Of a stretch of DNA of 64,000 bases, positions 52,386 to 62,026 are shown one piece after another; within the stretch, counting starts at the first letter, position 1, and the number at the start of each line of letters is the position of its first letter. The notes under the pieces were generated by a model. It worked only from the letters and a program-made list of their open reading frames with translations. It was not told the origin of the DNA and ran no database searches. Origin of the DNA: Gracilimonas sp965227215 (GTDB taxonomy: Bacteria > Bacteroidota > Rhodothermia > Balneolales > Balneolaceae). Both the position numbers and the translations under genes were made by a program. The stretch spans positions 3,348,001 through 3,412,000 of the forward strand of contig OZ245729.1 of the NCBI GenBank assembly GCA_965227215.1. Reading direction: 5' to 3'.

Positions 52386-55172
52386 ATGTCTAAAAGACCC
52401 AAACCATTATTTAAAGTAGCATCAGAGTTTAATGTGTCTACACAAAGTATTGTGGATACGTTAAGTGAAGATGGTTTTGACGTAGCCAATCGTCCAAACT
52501 TCAAAATAACGCCTGAAATGTATGAGGCGCTTGATGAGGTGTATGGCGAAGATCGGGAGAAAAGTGCAGATCACGAGAAAGCCCGTGAAGAATATGAGAA
52601 TCGTCGAAGCCAGATGATGAACCAACGCAACGACAGTGTTACGCTGGATAACGTGTTGGAACCTATTGAAGATGAAGTAGGGCTGGAGCCGGAAGATGAT
52701 GTTGAAGACCTTGAGCCACAAGATGGTGATGATGAGCTTGATCTAGAGCCTATCGACGAGGAAGACGAGGCTGATGAAAAAGCCGAAGAAGAGGCAGCTA
52801 AGAAAAAAGCTGAGGAAGAGGCTAAGGCGCAGAAAGAGAAAGAAGAAGCTGAGGCCAAGAAAAAGGAAGAGGCAGAGGCAGAGGCTAAGAAAAAAGTTGA
52901 GGAAGAGGCCAAAGCCAAGAAGGAAAAAGAAGAGGCTGAAAAAGCTAAGAAGGAAGAAGTTGAAGCCAAAAAGGCAGATGAAGCTGTCGAAGATGAGAAA
53001 GAGGATGCTGAATCTAAGAAGTCTGAAGATGATGAGGATGACGAGGAAGAAGAAGATATTATCCGTGGCTCTGCCGGTAAGCTTAAAGGAACTAAGGTAT
53101 TAGGTAAAGCTTCTTTCACTACTGAACGCAAACCTCGTAAAAAGAGAAAACGTCGCAAAGATCGAAAAGACGACGATTCTTCGAGCTCGAAATCAGATTC
53201 GGACAATAAGTCTAAGAAATCTCGCAAAAAGAGAAAGAAAAAGACCGAGATTGACGAGACCGATGTTGATAAAATGATGCGCGAAACCATGAAGAAGATG
53301 CAATCTTCTAAAACGGTGGGTAGCAAGCGTCAGAAACGTCGCCGGGAACGAAAAGAGGAACGAGAGGAGGAACTGCAAAAGCAGGCGGAACTCGAAGAGC
53401 TCGAATCAGATATTATCGAGACTACCGAGTTCATCACTGCAAACGAACTGGCCGACCTGCTTGGCGTTGGTGTTAATGATATTATTTCAGTTTGTATGTC
53501 CATTGGGTTGATGATTACCATCAACCAGCGACTGGATGCCGGCACCATTGAGTTAGTTGCTGAAGAATATGGTAAGGAAGTTCAGTTTATCGAAGCTGAA
53601 GAAATGGATGAAGATCTTACCATTCCGGAAGATGCCGAAGAAGATCTTAAACCACGCGCTCCGATTATTACCGTAATGGGTCACGTTGACCACGGTAAAA
53701 CATCATTGCTTGATTATATCCGTGAGGAGAAAGTAGCTGCCGGTGAGGCCGGAGGTATTACTCAGCACGTTGGTGCCTACCAGGTAGTTCATAACGACAA
53801 TGAAATTACTTTCCTGGATACTCCGGGTCACGAGGCTTTTACCGCTATGCGTTCTCGTGGTGCACAAGCTACCGATATTGTAATTCTGGTAGTTGCAGCC
53901 GATGATTCTGTGATGCCGCAGACCATTGAGGCGATCAATCACGCGAAGGCAGCAGGTGTGCCTATTGTTGTAGCCATCAACAAGATTGATAAAGAGGGCG
54001 TTAACCCCGATAAAATTAAAACCCAGCTTTCTGAACACGACGTTATTGTTGAGGAATACGGCGGAAAAGTACAGTATGCCGAAGTTTCGGCTCATACCGG
54101 ACAGGGAATTGAAGATCTGCTCGAGAAAGTATTGATTGAAGCCGAACTGCTTGAACTTAAAGCCAATCCTAATCGAAGAGCCGATGGTGTTGTACTTGAA
54201 GCCCGATTGGATAAAGGAAAAGGAATTGTATCTAACATCCTGGTGCAGGGCGGTACATTGAAAGTAGGTGACCCGTTTGTTGCCGGTCCTTGTTTCGGAC
54301 GTGTACGAGCCATGGAAAATGACCACGGTCAGCGTGTGCAGGAGGCAGGACCTTCTACACCCGTACAGCTTATGGGCTTTGATGAAATGCCACAAGCCGG
54401 TGATAAGCTGATTGCAGCTGAAGATGAGAAACTGGCTAAAGAAGTAGCTAACGAGCGAATGCAAATCCGCCGTGAGCAAGCCATGCGTACAACCAAGCAT
54501 ATGACGTTGGATGATATTTCACGCCGACTTGCCCTTGGTGAGGTTTCTGAACTGAATATTATTATTAAAGCAGATGTGGATGGTTCGATAGAGGCACTTT
54601 CCGGTTCACTCCAGAAACTGAGTACCGATGAAGTAGCGGTTAATATTATCCACACCGGAGCCGGAGCGATTTCTGAATCTGATGTACTCTTAGCCTCAGC
54701 TTCTGATGCGATTATTATTGGTTTCCAGGTACGACCTACTACAAGTGCCCGCAAGCTGGCTGAGACCGAGGAGATTGACATCCGACTGTTCAGCGTTATT
54801 TACGATGCTGTGGATGAAGTTCGCGATGCTCTTGAAGGTCTGTTGTCACCGGAACTTAAAGAGCAAATGATGGGTGTTGTGGATGTTCGCGAGACCTTTA
54901 AAGTTTCCAAAGTTGGAACTATTGCCGGTTGTTATGTGACCGAAGGCAAGATTGAACGAAATAACCCAATCCGACTTGTTCGTGACGGTGTCGTTATTTA
55001 CGACGGTGAAATCGATGCTCTCAAGCGTTTCAAAGACGATGTGAAAGAAGTTACCTCCGGATATGAGTGTGGTATCAGTATCCAGGGATATAACGACATC
55101 AAGGTTGGCGATCAGATTGAGAGTTACAAGATTACTGAGCAGAAGCGTACTCTTGAAGATTCTGCCGGATAA
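52386..55172 (+). CDS. infB: Translation initiation factor IF-2
   Basis: GTPase that brings initiator tRNA to the 30S subunit. The 928 residues have a small N-terminal domain (FKVASEFNVSTQSIVDTL), a long low-complexity linker (about residues 80-330) very rich in Glu, Lys and Ala, then the second IF2N domain and G domain with GHVDHGKTSLLD, DTPGHEAF and NKID. The C-terminal domains end with KVGTIAGCYVTEGKI and GYECGISIQGYNDIKVGD. Normal length for Bacteroidota. Confidence 0.97.
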   Translation: MSKRPKPLFKVASEFNVSTQSIVDTLSEDGFDVANRPNFKITPEMYEALDEVYGEDREKSADHEKAREEYENRRSQMMNQRNDSVTLDNVLEPIEDEVGLEPEDDVEDLEPQDGDDELDLEPIDEEDEADEKAEEEAAKKKAEEEAKAQKEKEEAEAKKKEEAEAEAKKKVEEEAKAKKEKEEAEKAKKEEVEAKKADEAVEDEKEDAESKKSEDDEDDEEEEDIIRGSAGKLKGTKVLGKASFTTERKPRKKRKRRKDRKDDDSSSSKSDSDNKSKKSRKKRKKKTEIDETDVDKMMRETMKKMQSSKTVGSKRQKRRRERKEEREEELQKQAELEELESDIIETTEFITANELADLLGVGVNDIISVCMSIGLMITINQRLDAGTIELVAEEYGKEVQFIEAEEMDEDLTIPEDAEEDLKPRAPIITVMGHVDHGKTSLLDYIREEKVAAGEAGGITQHVGAYQVVHNDNEITFLDTPGHEAFTAMRSRGAQATDIVILVVAADDSVMPQTIEAINHAKAAGVPIVVAINKIDKEGVNPDKIKTQLSEHDVIVEEYGGKVQYAEVSAHTGQGIEDLLEKVLIEAELLELKANPNRRADGVVLEARLDKGKGIVSNILVQGGTLKVGDPFVAGPCFGRVRAMENDHGQRVQEAGPSTPVQLMGFDEMPQAGDKLIAAEDEKLAKEVANERMQIRREQAMRTTKHMTLDDISRRLALGEVSELNIIIKADVDGSIEALSGSLQKLSTDEVAVNIIHTGAGAISESDVLLASASDAIIIGFQVRPTTSARKLAETEEIDIRLFSVIYDAVDEVRDALEGLLSPELKEQMMGVVDVRETFKVSKVGTIAGCYVTEGKIERNNPIRLVRDGVVIYDGEIDALKRFKDDVKEVTSGYECGISIQGYNDIKVGDQIESYKITEQKRTLEDSAG

Positions 55173-55219
55173 TCGATATCTGACGGAATTAGAAGTCTAA
55201 TTTTTATACTTACCTGATT

Positions 55220-55594
55220 ATGGGTTTTAGACCAAAGCGATTGGCAGCGGTTATTAAGCGTGACCTCGGCCAAATCATACAACGATCTTACCAGCCAAGT
55301 GGAACATTTGTAACCGTAACCAATGTGGTTATGACCGATGACCTCTCCATAGCTAAGGTCTATTTAAGTGTGTTCTCTCCCGGCCGCGATGACAAGCCGG
55401 TCTATGAATTTATCGATGAACACATAGACCAAATTCGTTACGATCTGGCTTCAAAAATCAAGAATCAGGTTCGCAAGATACCTGAGCTTCACTTTTACGA
55501 AGATGATACCGCTGAGTATGTCAATAAAATGGAGCAACTGCTTAAAGAAGTGGATATACCTGAAGAAGACCCTGACTCACCCTCCGAAGACTAA
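55220..55594 (+). CDS. rbfA: Ribosome-binding factor A
   Basis: A 124-residue KH-fold factor for 16S rRNA 5' end maturation and cold adaptation. KRLAAVIKRDLGQIIQ at the start, then VTNVVMTDDLSIAKVYLSVF and the C-terminal IPELHFYEDDTAEYVNKMEQLL (in parts) fit the family. It lies between infB and truB as in many bacteria; truB starts 3 bases later. Confidence 0.93.
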   Translation: MGFRPKRLAAVIKRDLGQIIQRSYQPSGTFVTVTNVVMTDDLSIAKVYLSVFSPGRDDKPVYEFIDEHIDQIRYDLASKIKNQVRKIPELHFYEDDTAEYVNKMEQLLKEVDIPEEDPDSPSED

Positions 55595-55597
55595 CTA

Positions 55598-56341
55598 ATG
55601 GCCCGAGCTCTTCCTTTGGATGAAATCCCTGTTTACGGTAAAAACAATTTACCGGACAAGGATACTAATTTATCTGACGGAGCCATTTTTCTTATCGATA
55701 AGCCTCTGGAATGGTCCAGTTTTGATGTGGTGAAGTTCCTGCGCAAAAGAATTCGTGTGAAGAAAGTAGGTCACGCAGGTACGTTGGATCCACTGGCAAC
55801 CGGAATGCTGATTCTATGCTGTGGTAAAGCAACCAAGTCCATTTCTATGATTCAGGATTTACCCAAGGTATATACCGGGGAAATAACTTTTGGTAAGTCC
55901 ACAACAACCTATGATGCGGAAGGTGAAGTAAACGAAGAAGCGGGCTGGGATCATATCACAAGAGAAAAAATCATTGCTGTTCTTCAAGAAGAATTTACCG
56001 GTACAGTAGAACAAATTCCCCCGATGTATTCGGCGCTCAAATATGGAGGCAAGAAGCTCTACGAATTGGCACGAAAAGGGGAAGAGGTGGTTCGGCTTCC
56101 TAGGCAGGTTACTTTTCATGAACAAGAAATATTAAATTTTGAACCGCCCCGCCTCACTCTGAAAATTAAGTGCAGTAAAGGAACCTATATAAGGTCACTG
56201 GCACGAGATCTTGGAGAGGCTCTTGACTCAAAAGGATATCTCAGTGGCTTGGAACGAACGGCCATCGGAGATTTTTTAGTAGACGATGCGCTGACGCCAC
56301 ATGAAATGGGAGATCAATTAAAAGAAATATGGCAGAGTTAA
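55598..56341 (+). CDS. truB: tRNA pseudouridine(55) synthase
   Basis: Forms pseudouridine 55 in the T loop of tRNAs. The 247 residues contain the motif with catalytic Asp (GHAGTLDPLATGMLILCCG), the opening DKPLEWSSFDVVKFLR, YTGEITFGKSTTTYDAEG and PPMYSALKYGGKKLYELARKG. KCSKGTYIRSLARDLG is also typical. Short form without the PUA domain end seen in E. coli. Its last 13 bases overlap ribF. Confidence 0.95.
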   Translation: MARALPLDEIPVYGKNNLPDKDTNLSDGAIFLIDKPLEWSSFDVVKFLRKRIRVKKVGHAGTLDPLATGMLILCCGKATKSISMIQDLPKVYTGEITFGKSTTTYDAEGEVNEEAGWDHITREKIIAVLQEEFTGTVEQIPPMYSALKYGGKKLYELARKGEEVVRLPRQVTFHEQEILNFEPPRLTLKIKCSKGTYIRSLARDLGEALDSKGYLSGLERTAIGDFLVDDALTPHEMGDQLKEIWQS

Positions 56342-57261
56342 TTGAACTGAAGAATATTACCCGTGATCCCAACACCGTAGTTACCGTCGGTACTTTCGAC
56401 GGGGTTCACCAGGGGCACAGGGCGCTGATGGAAGCGGTCGTTAATAAAGCTAAAGAACGTAATGCACGCAGTGTAGTTGTTACTTTCGATCCTCACCCGA
56501 GAGAGATCATTAATCCCGGAAAAGAAGGTATAAAACTGCTTACAACGCTCAAAGAAAGAGCGGAGATATTGGAAGATCTCGGGGTGGATGTGTTACTGGT
56601 GATACCGTTTGACCGTGATTTTTCTCTGTTAACATCCGAGGAATTTATACGGGATATTATTTACAGTAAAGTTGGCGTATCCGAGTTTGTGATTGGGTAT
56701 GATCATCATTTTGGGCGCGACCGAAAAGGTACCATCGAGACTATAGAGATGCTGGGCGGGGAGTTAGGTTTTGATTCGTATGTGGTTTCAAAGCAGGAGA
56801 TGGGTGAGGTAACCATCAGTAGTACGGTAATCCGGAACACCCTGGCTGAGGAAGGCGACGTTAAGCAAGCCGCAGAATACCTGAATCGTCATTATTTGCT
56901 AAATGGTATCGTTATGCATGGGGATGAACGCGGGCGGACCATAGGCTATCCAACGGCAAACCTGAAGCCGGAACATGAGAATAAAGTAATTCCGAAGAAT
57001 GGAGTATATGCTGTCAAAGTTCGGGTGAAAAACGATTGGTATGGCGGGATGATGAATATTGGTGTTCGGCCTACTTTCGGAGAAGATGAGAGAACGCTGG
57101 AAGTCAATATCTTTGATTTCGATCGGGAGATTTATGGAGATACCATACAGGTTCGGTTCATAGATCGCATCCGGGATGAAAAGAAGTTTTCAGGAATAGA
57201 AGAGCTTAAATCACAGCTGGATTCAGATAAAAAATCCGCATTGCAGATTTTGTCTTCCTGA
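56329..57261 (+). CDS. ribF: Bifunctional riboflavin kinase/FAD synthetase
   Basis: Makes FMN and FAD from riboflavin. The 310 residues have the adenylyltransferase domain (VVTVGTFDGVHQGHRALM, TFDPHPREI, GYDHHFGRDRKG, ISSTVIRNTL) followed by the kinase domain (GERGRTIGYPTANL-like DERGRTIGYPTANLKPE, NGVYAVKV, GMMNIGVRPTFGE, EVNIFDFDREIYG). Length is normal. Last gene of the translation operon, as in many genomes where truB and ribF are neighbours. Confidence 0.96.
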   Translation: MAELIELKNITRDPNTVVTVGTFDGVHQGHRALMEAVVNKAKERNARSVVVTFDPHPREIINPGKEGIKLLTTLKERAEILEDLGVDVLLVIPFDRDFSLLTSEEFIRDIIYSKVGVSEFVIGYDHHFGRDRKGTIETIEMLGGELGFDSYVVSKQEMGEVTISSTVIRNTLAEEGDVKQAAEYLNRHYLLNGIVMHGDERGRTIGYPTANLKPEHENKVIPKNGVYAVKVRVKNDWYGGMMNIGVRPTFGEDERTLEVNIFDFDREIYGDTIQVRFIDRIRDEKKFSGIEELKSQLDSDKKSALQILSS

Positions 57262-57351
57262 GTCTATTCTGAAGCTATTCCTTAGGTTTTATTTGCAGGT
57301 TTTTCTACGATATACGGGCAGCCTTATCTAATCTAAACCAACCCTGATGCT

Positions 57352-57459
57352 ATGCGATTACTAATCACTTTAATTCTTCTGAGTCTTTCAACCTCCTCAG
57401 TACCCGTTGTTTTAGTAGCCTCGTTTGGTGAACCTGTTCCGAATAATAAGGGCACATAA
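57352..57459 (+). CDS. Possible 35-residue secreted or membrane peptide
   Basis: A small frame starting at ATG 57352: basic N-terminus (MRLL), a hydrophobic stretch (ITLILLSLS, then VPVVLVAS) and a short polar end (EPVPNNKGT). It looks like a signal peptide or single membrane segment. No clear ribosome-binding site is present, and it overlaps the 3' end of the minus-strand gene at 57412 by 48 bases, so it may be spurious. Confidence 0.2.
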   Translation: MRLLITLILLSLSTSSVPVVLVASFGEPVPNNKGT

Positions 57460-57879
57460 AAGTAAGATGGGCTCTACATCCGGGTGGTTGTTGAAAAAGC
57501 CTTCTTTACTTCTTTTGCCGGAAAGAAGGGGAGCACCTTGTTCATTTGTTAGAATCCATTTTGTGTGAAGCAGGTTGTTAAACTTCCAGGAGTAACGTTC
57601 TTTTGAGATCGTAATATGAGCCTTTGCCCGAATAATCTCGAAATCAATGTGGCCGATCTCTTTTTTTGCGGTCATATTGATAATCCGGATACGTGGTTTA
57701 ATAATTCCCTCACTCTCAAAAATAAACTTCTCACCAAATATGGAAGCCTTAGCTGATCGGTTGGTAAGTGTGTCTGTTACTTTACCGACTAACTGTCCTT
57801 TTGAAAAGATGCTATAATTAAGGGTGAATGCATCTTTAGTCCAGTAGAGGCCGTGGTTTGTATCCGTCAAAGTCAGCAA
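57412..57879 (-). CDS. Protein of unknown function
   Basis: About 155 residues, no signal peptide or membrane segment apart from a hydrophobic end (EPILLLCALIIRN). Alternating strands such as YSIFSKGQLVGKVTDTL, KFIFESEGIIKPRIRIIN and HITISKERYSWKFNN suggest a beta-rich fold similar in style to LURP-one/tubby-like proteins; that is only an impression. The likely start is TTG 57879, with GGAAA about 12 bases upstream; an out-of-frame ATG lies 4 bases earlier. Confidence 0.55.
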   Translation of the reverse strand: MLTLTDTNHGLYWTKDAFTLNYSIFSKGQLVGKVTDTLTNRSAKASIFGEKFIFESEGIIKPRIRIINMTAKKEIGHIDFEIIRAKAHITISKERYSWKFNNLLHTKWILTNEQGAPLLSGKRSKEGFFNNHPDVEPILLLCALIIRNRFTKRGY

Positions 57880-57998
57880 TCATTTTTGTTGTTTCCGGTC
57901 GTAATTTCAAATATTAAAGTACACTATATGTATGAACATAAGAACTGAAAATAAACCACTTCGTGTAAAAACGAGCTAAAACAAATCATCGATCAGTT

Positions 57999-58030
57999 AT
58001 TGTCCATTAAACTAAAAACCATTATCTTTG
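57999..58030 (+). promoter_or_regulatory. Promoter of rpsO
   Basis: TATCTTTG (58023-58030) fits the -7 box TAnnTTTG, with ATTG (57999-58002) in -33 position and 20 bases between. Predicted start near 58037, about 38 bases before the rpsO ATG. Confidence 0.65.
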
Positions 58031-58074
58031 TGAACTGTAAATCGATTTATATAAGTACTAATTAAACCATTGCA

Positions 58075-58344
58075 ATGAGCATAACCGCAGAAGAAAAGAA
58101 AGAAATCTTTAAGAAGTTTGGAAAAAGTGAAACCGATACGGGTTCCACTGAAGGACAAGTTGCCCTTCTTACCAAAAGAATTAATGACCTGACCGACCAC
58201 CTGAAAGATAATCAACTGGATCACGCATCACGACGAGGATTGTTGAAAATGGTAGGTAAAAGAAGAAGGTTGTTGAACTACCTCATGAAAAACGATATCG
58301 AGAAGTACAGAGAACTGATCAAAGAACTCGGTATCCGTAAGTAA
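58075..58344 (+). CDS. rpsO: 30S ribosomal protein S15
   Basis: An 89-residue primary 16S rRNA-binding protein. KSETDTGSTEGQVALLTKRI, DHASRRGLLKMVGKRRRLLNYL (in parts) and the RELIKELGIRK ending are family hallmarks; length is exactly typical. A terminator separates it from pnp. Confidence 0.97.
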   Translation: MSITAEEKKEIFKKFGKSETDTGSTEGQVALLTKRINDLTDHLKDNQLDHASRRGLLKMVGKRRRLLNYLMKNDIEKYRELIKELGIRK

Positions 58345-58358
58345 GTTTATATTCGTAT

Positions 58359-58386
58359 AAAAAGGCTCCGATATGGAGCCTTTTTC
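58359..58386 (+). terminator. Rho-independent terminator between rpsO and pnp
   Basis: Perfect arms AAAAAGGCTCC (58359-58369) and GGAGCCTTTTT (58375-58385) with a 5-base loop. In many bacteria the rpsO-pnp junction is partly read through. Confidence 0.9.
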
Positions 58387-58458
58387 AATTTATCCTGCCG
58401 CTATTTTCTTATCTGTTGTTGGCAGGATTTCGCAAATCAATAAAGACAAAGAAGACAA

Positions 58459-60573
58459 ATGAAAGAAGAAATAAGAAGTGTAGAATTTGCACCGGGTAAG
58501 GTGCTTTCAGTAGAAACAGGCCGGATTGCCAAGCAAGCCGATGGCGCTGTAGTGGTTCGAATGGGAGATACCCAGGTACTGTGTACCGCCGTAAGTGCTA
58601 AAGAACCAAAACCGGGACAGAATTTTTTCCCGTTAGTTGTTGACCACAGAGAAAGTTTTTCAGCCGGTGGACGTTTCCCCGGTGGATTCATGAAACGTGA
58701 AGGTCGTCCTTCCGAAAAAGAAGTATTAGCCAGTCGTTTGATCGACCGTAGTTTGCGTCCACTGTTTCCAAAAGGATATTTATGTGAAACCCAAATCATC
58801 TCAAGCGTTCTTTCTTCAGACGGAGAAAATGACGGAGATGTATTAGGTGGATTTGGTGCATCAGCTGCATTGCATATCTCAGACGTTCCTTTCGATGGCC
58901 CTATGGCCGAAGTTCGTGTAGGCCGTGTTGATGGTGAATTTGTTATCAACCCAACACTTTCTGAGCTTGAAAAAAGTGATATCGACATGATTGTTGGCGG
59001 TACTGCCGACTCTGTACTGATGATGGAAGGAGAGATGGATGAAATCTCTGAAGATGAAATGTTAGGTGCTATTAAAGCTGCCCATGCTTCTATCATTACT
59101 CTTTGTGAATTCCAGGAAGAGCTTCGTGAAGAGTATGGACGTGAGAAAAGAGCATTCACGCCGGAGTCAAATCCTGAAGAAATCGAAAACAAAGTACGTG
59201 AATTAGCTACCGATAAAATTAAAGAAGTAGTTAATATCGGCCTTGGTAAAGAAGAATATTCAGCCAAGCTTCAGGAAGCTAAAGACAGCGTTATTGCTGA
59301 GCTCGAAGAAGAGTTTGAAGAGCAAATGGATATCGTTAAGGATATTCTGAGTACTGTTGAGAAAGAAGAGCTTCGCAACATGATCCTGGAGAAAAAGCGT
59401 CGAATCGACGGTCGTGCTCCCGAAGACATTCGCGATATCTGGACTCAAGCTGGGTACCTCGCACGTACACACGGGTCTTCAATTTTCACTCGTGGTGAAA
59501 CTCAGGCACTTGTATCTGTGACATTAGGTACTAAAAAAGATGCCCAGGCAGTAGATACTCTGTTCGATGAAGAAGAGAAGAAATTCTATCTGCATTACAA
59601 CTTCCCTCCATATTCAGTAGGTGAAGCCGGCTTCTTAAGAGGTCCCGGACGACGTGAAATTGGTCACGGACACTTAGCCGAGCGTGCACTGAAAATGATG
59701 ATGCCATCATTTGATGACTTTGGGTATGTAATCCGTGTGATTTCTGATATCACCGAATCCAATGGTTCCTCTTCCATGGCCTCCGTTTGTGGTGGCTCAA
59801 TGGCACTGATGGATGCCGGTGTTCCTCTGAAAAAACCGGTTGCAGGTATTGCAATGGGTATGATTGTAGGAGAAAACAATTCTGTTGTTCTTTCTGACAT
59901 CCGTGGTGAAGAAGATTTCATGGGCGACATGGACTTCAAAACAGCCGGTACCGCTGATGGTATCACTGCTTGCCAAATGGACATGAAAGTGCAGGGTATT
60001 TCTTTTGAAGTAATGGAAGAAGCCCTCCAACAGGCTCATACCGGAAGAATGCACATTCTTGGTAAAATGGCTGAAACCATTTCTGCACCAAGAGAAAGCC
60101 TATCCGAATTTGCACCTCAGTTTATCAATATGACGATTGATGGTGATATGATCGGTGCTGTGATTGGGCCGGGTGGTAAAGTGATTCAAACTCTTCAGAA
60201 AGAAACAGATACCGAAATCTGGATTGAAGAAGATGACGAAACCGGCAAAGGTAAGATTACCATCTCTGCTGACAGCCTTGATAAAGCCAAAGATGCACAA
60301 GATCGCATTAAGGCAATTACGGGTCAGCTTGAAGAAGGAGCAACTTATAAGGGTACCGTTAAAACTATTAAAGACTTCGGTGCTTTTGTTGAAATCGCTC
60401 CCGGGCGCGACGGCCTGCTTCACATCTCTGAAATTGACCACAAGCATGTTAAAGACGTAAGCAATTACATGAGCGTGGGCGATGAGATAGAAGTGAAACT
60501 GCTCAAGATTGAGCCGGGCAACAAACTTCGCCTGTCCAGAAAAGTATTGTTGGATAACGACGAAGAAGAGTAA
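58459..60573 (+). CDS. pnp: Polyribonucleotide nucleotidyltransferase
   Basis: Phosphorolytic 3'-5' exoribonuclease of mRNA decay. The 704 residues have two RNase PH domains (VVDHRESFSAGGRFPGGF; MKREGRPSEKEVLASRLIDRSLRPLFPKGY in parts; second domain RGETQALVSVTLGT), then KH (MIGAVIGPGGKVIQTLQKET) and S1 (YKGTVKTIKDFGAFVEIAPGRDGLLHISEI in parts). Its DMDFKTAGTADGITACQMD region carries the catalytic Asp residues. Normal length. Confidence 0.97.
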   Translation: MKEEIRSVEFAPGKVLSVETGRIAKQADGAVVVRMGDTQVLCTAVSAKEPKPGQNFFPLVVDHRESFSAGGRFPGGFMKREGRPSEKEVLASRLIDRSLRPLFPKGYLCETQIISSVLSSDGENDGDVLGGFGASAALHISDVPFDGPMAEVRVGRVDGEFVINPTLSELEKSDIDMIVGGTADSVLMMEGEMDEISEDEMLGAIKAAHASIITLCEFQEELREEYGREKRAFTPESNPEEIENKVRELATDKIKEVVNIGLGKEEYSAKLQEAKDSVIAELEEEFEEQMDIVKDILSTVEKEELRNMILEKKRRIDGRAPEDIRDIWTQAGYLARTHGSSIFTRGETQALVSVTLGTKKDAQAVDTLFDEEEKKFYLHYNFPPYSVGEAGFLRGPGRREIGHGHLAERALKMMMPSFDDFGYVIRVISDITESNGSSSMASVCGGSMALMDAGVPLKKPVAGIAMGMIVGENNSVVLSDIRGEEDFMGDMDFKTAGTADGITACQMDMKVQGISFEVMEEALQQAHTGRMHILGKMAETISAPRESLSEFAPQFINMTIDGDMIGAVIGPGGKVIQTLQKETDTEIWIEEDDETGKGKITISADSLDKAKDAQDRIKAITGQLEEGATYKGTVKTIKDFGAFVEIAPGRDGLLHISEIDHKHVKDVSNYMSVGDEIEVKLLKIEPGNKLRLSRKVLLDNDEEE

Positions 60574-60601
60574 GTCTTTGCCAACAAAGCTCACTATATT
60601 T

Positions 60602-60637
60602 GCTCCGCATGTAAACGATTATGTGCGGAGCTTTTTT
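60602..60637 (+). terminator. Rho-independent terminator after pnp
   Basis: Arms GCTCCGCA (60602-60609) and TGCGGAGC (60624-60631) followed by six T. TATATTTG (60595-60602) directly before it also fits a -7 box but has no -33 partner at the right distance. Confidence 0.85.
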
Positions 60638-60728
60638 ATTTGAATAAGAAAATTAAAGGCCACGAAAGCTCTAAAGCACAAAATTTAGATTTCCCTTTTG
60701 TGTTTTCGTGATTTAGTGGCATAAAACT

Positions 60729-61976
60729 ATGCAGAATTTGAAAGAGATTGATTTTGTAAGCAAGAGTACCTTGCCTAACGGACTTCGAATTGTTACCGAA
60801 AAAATAGAGTCTGTTAAAAGCGTATCAGTTGGAATTTGGGTGAAAACAGGAGGAAGGCATGAAACGGCTAAACAAGCCGGAATCACTCATTTCCTGGAGC
60901 ATATGTTGTTCAAAGGAACTGATAAGCGTTCTTCATTTGATATAGCGTTGAGTATGGAATCGGTGGGCGGATATCTGAACGCTTTCACCTCATCCGAATA
61001 CACCTGCTATTACTCACGGTGCCTGAATACTCAGCTGGATCGCGCACTGGATGTGCTTTCTGATATGGTTCTTAACCCTGCTTTTCCTGAAGAGGAAATT
61101 GAGAAGGAGAAAAAGGTGGTAATCGAAGAGATGAAGATGTATCGGGATTCTCCGGATGATTATCTCTTTGAAGAGTTCAATTCCAAAATCTTTGACGGCC
61201 ATGAATTAGGCCGTCCGGTTCTCGGGTACGAAGATACGGTATCCGATTTTTCTCGTCAGGACTTGTATGATTACATGAAAGACCGATACTATCCGGGCAA
61301 TTTACTGGTTTCCGTAGCCGGAAATGTTGATCACGACAAAGTGGTACAGCTTGTAACGGAGTATTTCGAAAACCTTGAAGCCAAAAACCACGATGAATCG
61401 GAGCAGCCACTGCCTGAGTTCAATCCGGAAAATATCACGCTTACCAAAGCCATCGAACAAACCCATTATATTTATGGGAGAAGAGGGCTGAACTTTGATC
61501 ACGAAGACAAATATCTACTCCTGTTGGCTAATACTATTCTGGGAGGAGGGATGAGCTCGAGGCTGCATCAAAATGTACGTGAGAAGTACGGATACTGCTA
61601 CTCCATTCAAACCTTTAACCAGTCGTATACCGACACCGGTTTATGGGGAATTTACGTGGGAACCGATAAAGAGTATGTGGATCACGTTCGTGAACTGATC
61701 CGAAAAGAGCTCAAACAAATGCAGGACGAACAGGTTCCTGAAAAAGAACTGGCCGAAGCCAAATCACAGTTAAAAGGGAAGCTTCTGCTTTCTCAGGAAA
61801 GCACCAGTAACCGAATGACCCGATTGGCAAAAAGCGAACTATATTTTGGCCGATTTGTTACTTTGGACGAGCTCGTTGAAAACATCGATTCGGTAACCGC
61901 AGAAGAAGTTCAACGCTTTGTAAAAGACTTCTTCACAGAAGAAGATTTTATGGAAGCAATCCTGCTACCAGAATAA
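60729..61976 (+). CDS. M16 family zinc peptidase
   Basis: A 415-residue processing-peptidase-like protein. The inverted zinc motif HFLEHMLFKGT (HxxEH) is present with a downstream Glu in EIEKEKKVVIEEMKMYRDSP, so the catalytic site is complete; YPGNLLVSVAGNVD and GGGMSSRLHQNVREKYGYCYSI (in parts) belong to the family. No signal peptide is visible, so it is probably cytosolic. Substrates are unknown. asnS follows after 50 bases. Confidence 0.93.
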   Translation: MQNLKEIDFVSKSTLPNGLRIVTEKIESVKSVSVGIWVKTGGRHETAKQAGITHFLEHMLFKGTDKRSSFDIALSMESVGGYLNAFTSSEYTCYYSRCLNTQLDRALDVLSDMVLNPAFPEEEIEKEKKVVIEEMKMYRDSPDDYLFEEFNSKIFDGHELGRPVLGYEDTVSDFSRQDLYDYMKDRYYPGNLLVSVAGNVDHDKVVQLVTEYFENLEAKNHDESEQPLPEFNPENITLTKAIEQTHYIYGRRGLNFDHEDKYLLLLANTILGGGMSSRLHQNVREKYGYCYSIQTFNQSYTDTGLWGIYVGTDKEYVDHVRELIRKELKQMQDEQVPEKELAEAKSQLKGKLLLSQESTSNRMTRLAKSELYFGRFVTLDELVENIDSVTAEEVQRFVKDFFTEEDFMEAILLPE

Positions 61977-62026
61977 GAATTCTCGTAAAAACACAATATT
62001 AAGCTTTTAATAATTCAAATTTTCCA

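Noticed and set aside
52571..53326. Long minus-strand frame rich in Ser opposite infB
   Set aside because: It is the mirror of the Glu/Lys/Ala-rich linker of IF-2 (GAR/AAR codons read as serine and leucine on the other strand), not a gene.
53703..54500. 265-codon minus-strand frame opposite the infB G domain
   Set aside because: Shadow of a strongly conserved gene; no domain or ribosome-binding site.
60577..60602. TTTG ... TATATTTG as a promoter after pnp
   Set aside because: Spacing is only 14 bases and the box runs directly into the pnp terminator.
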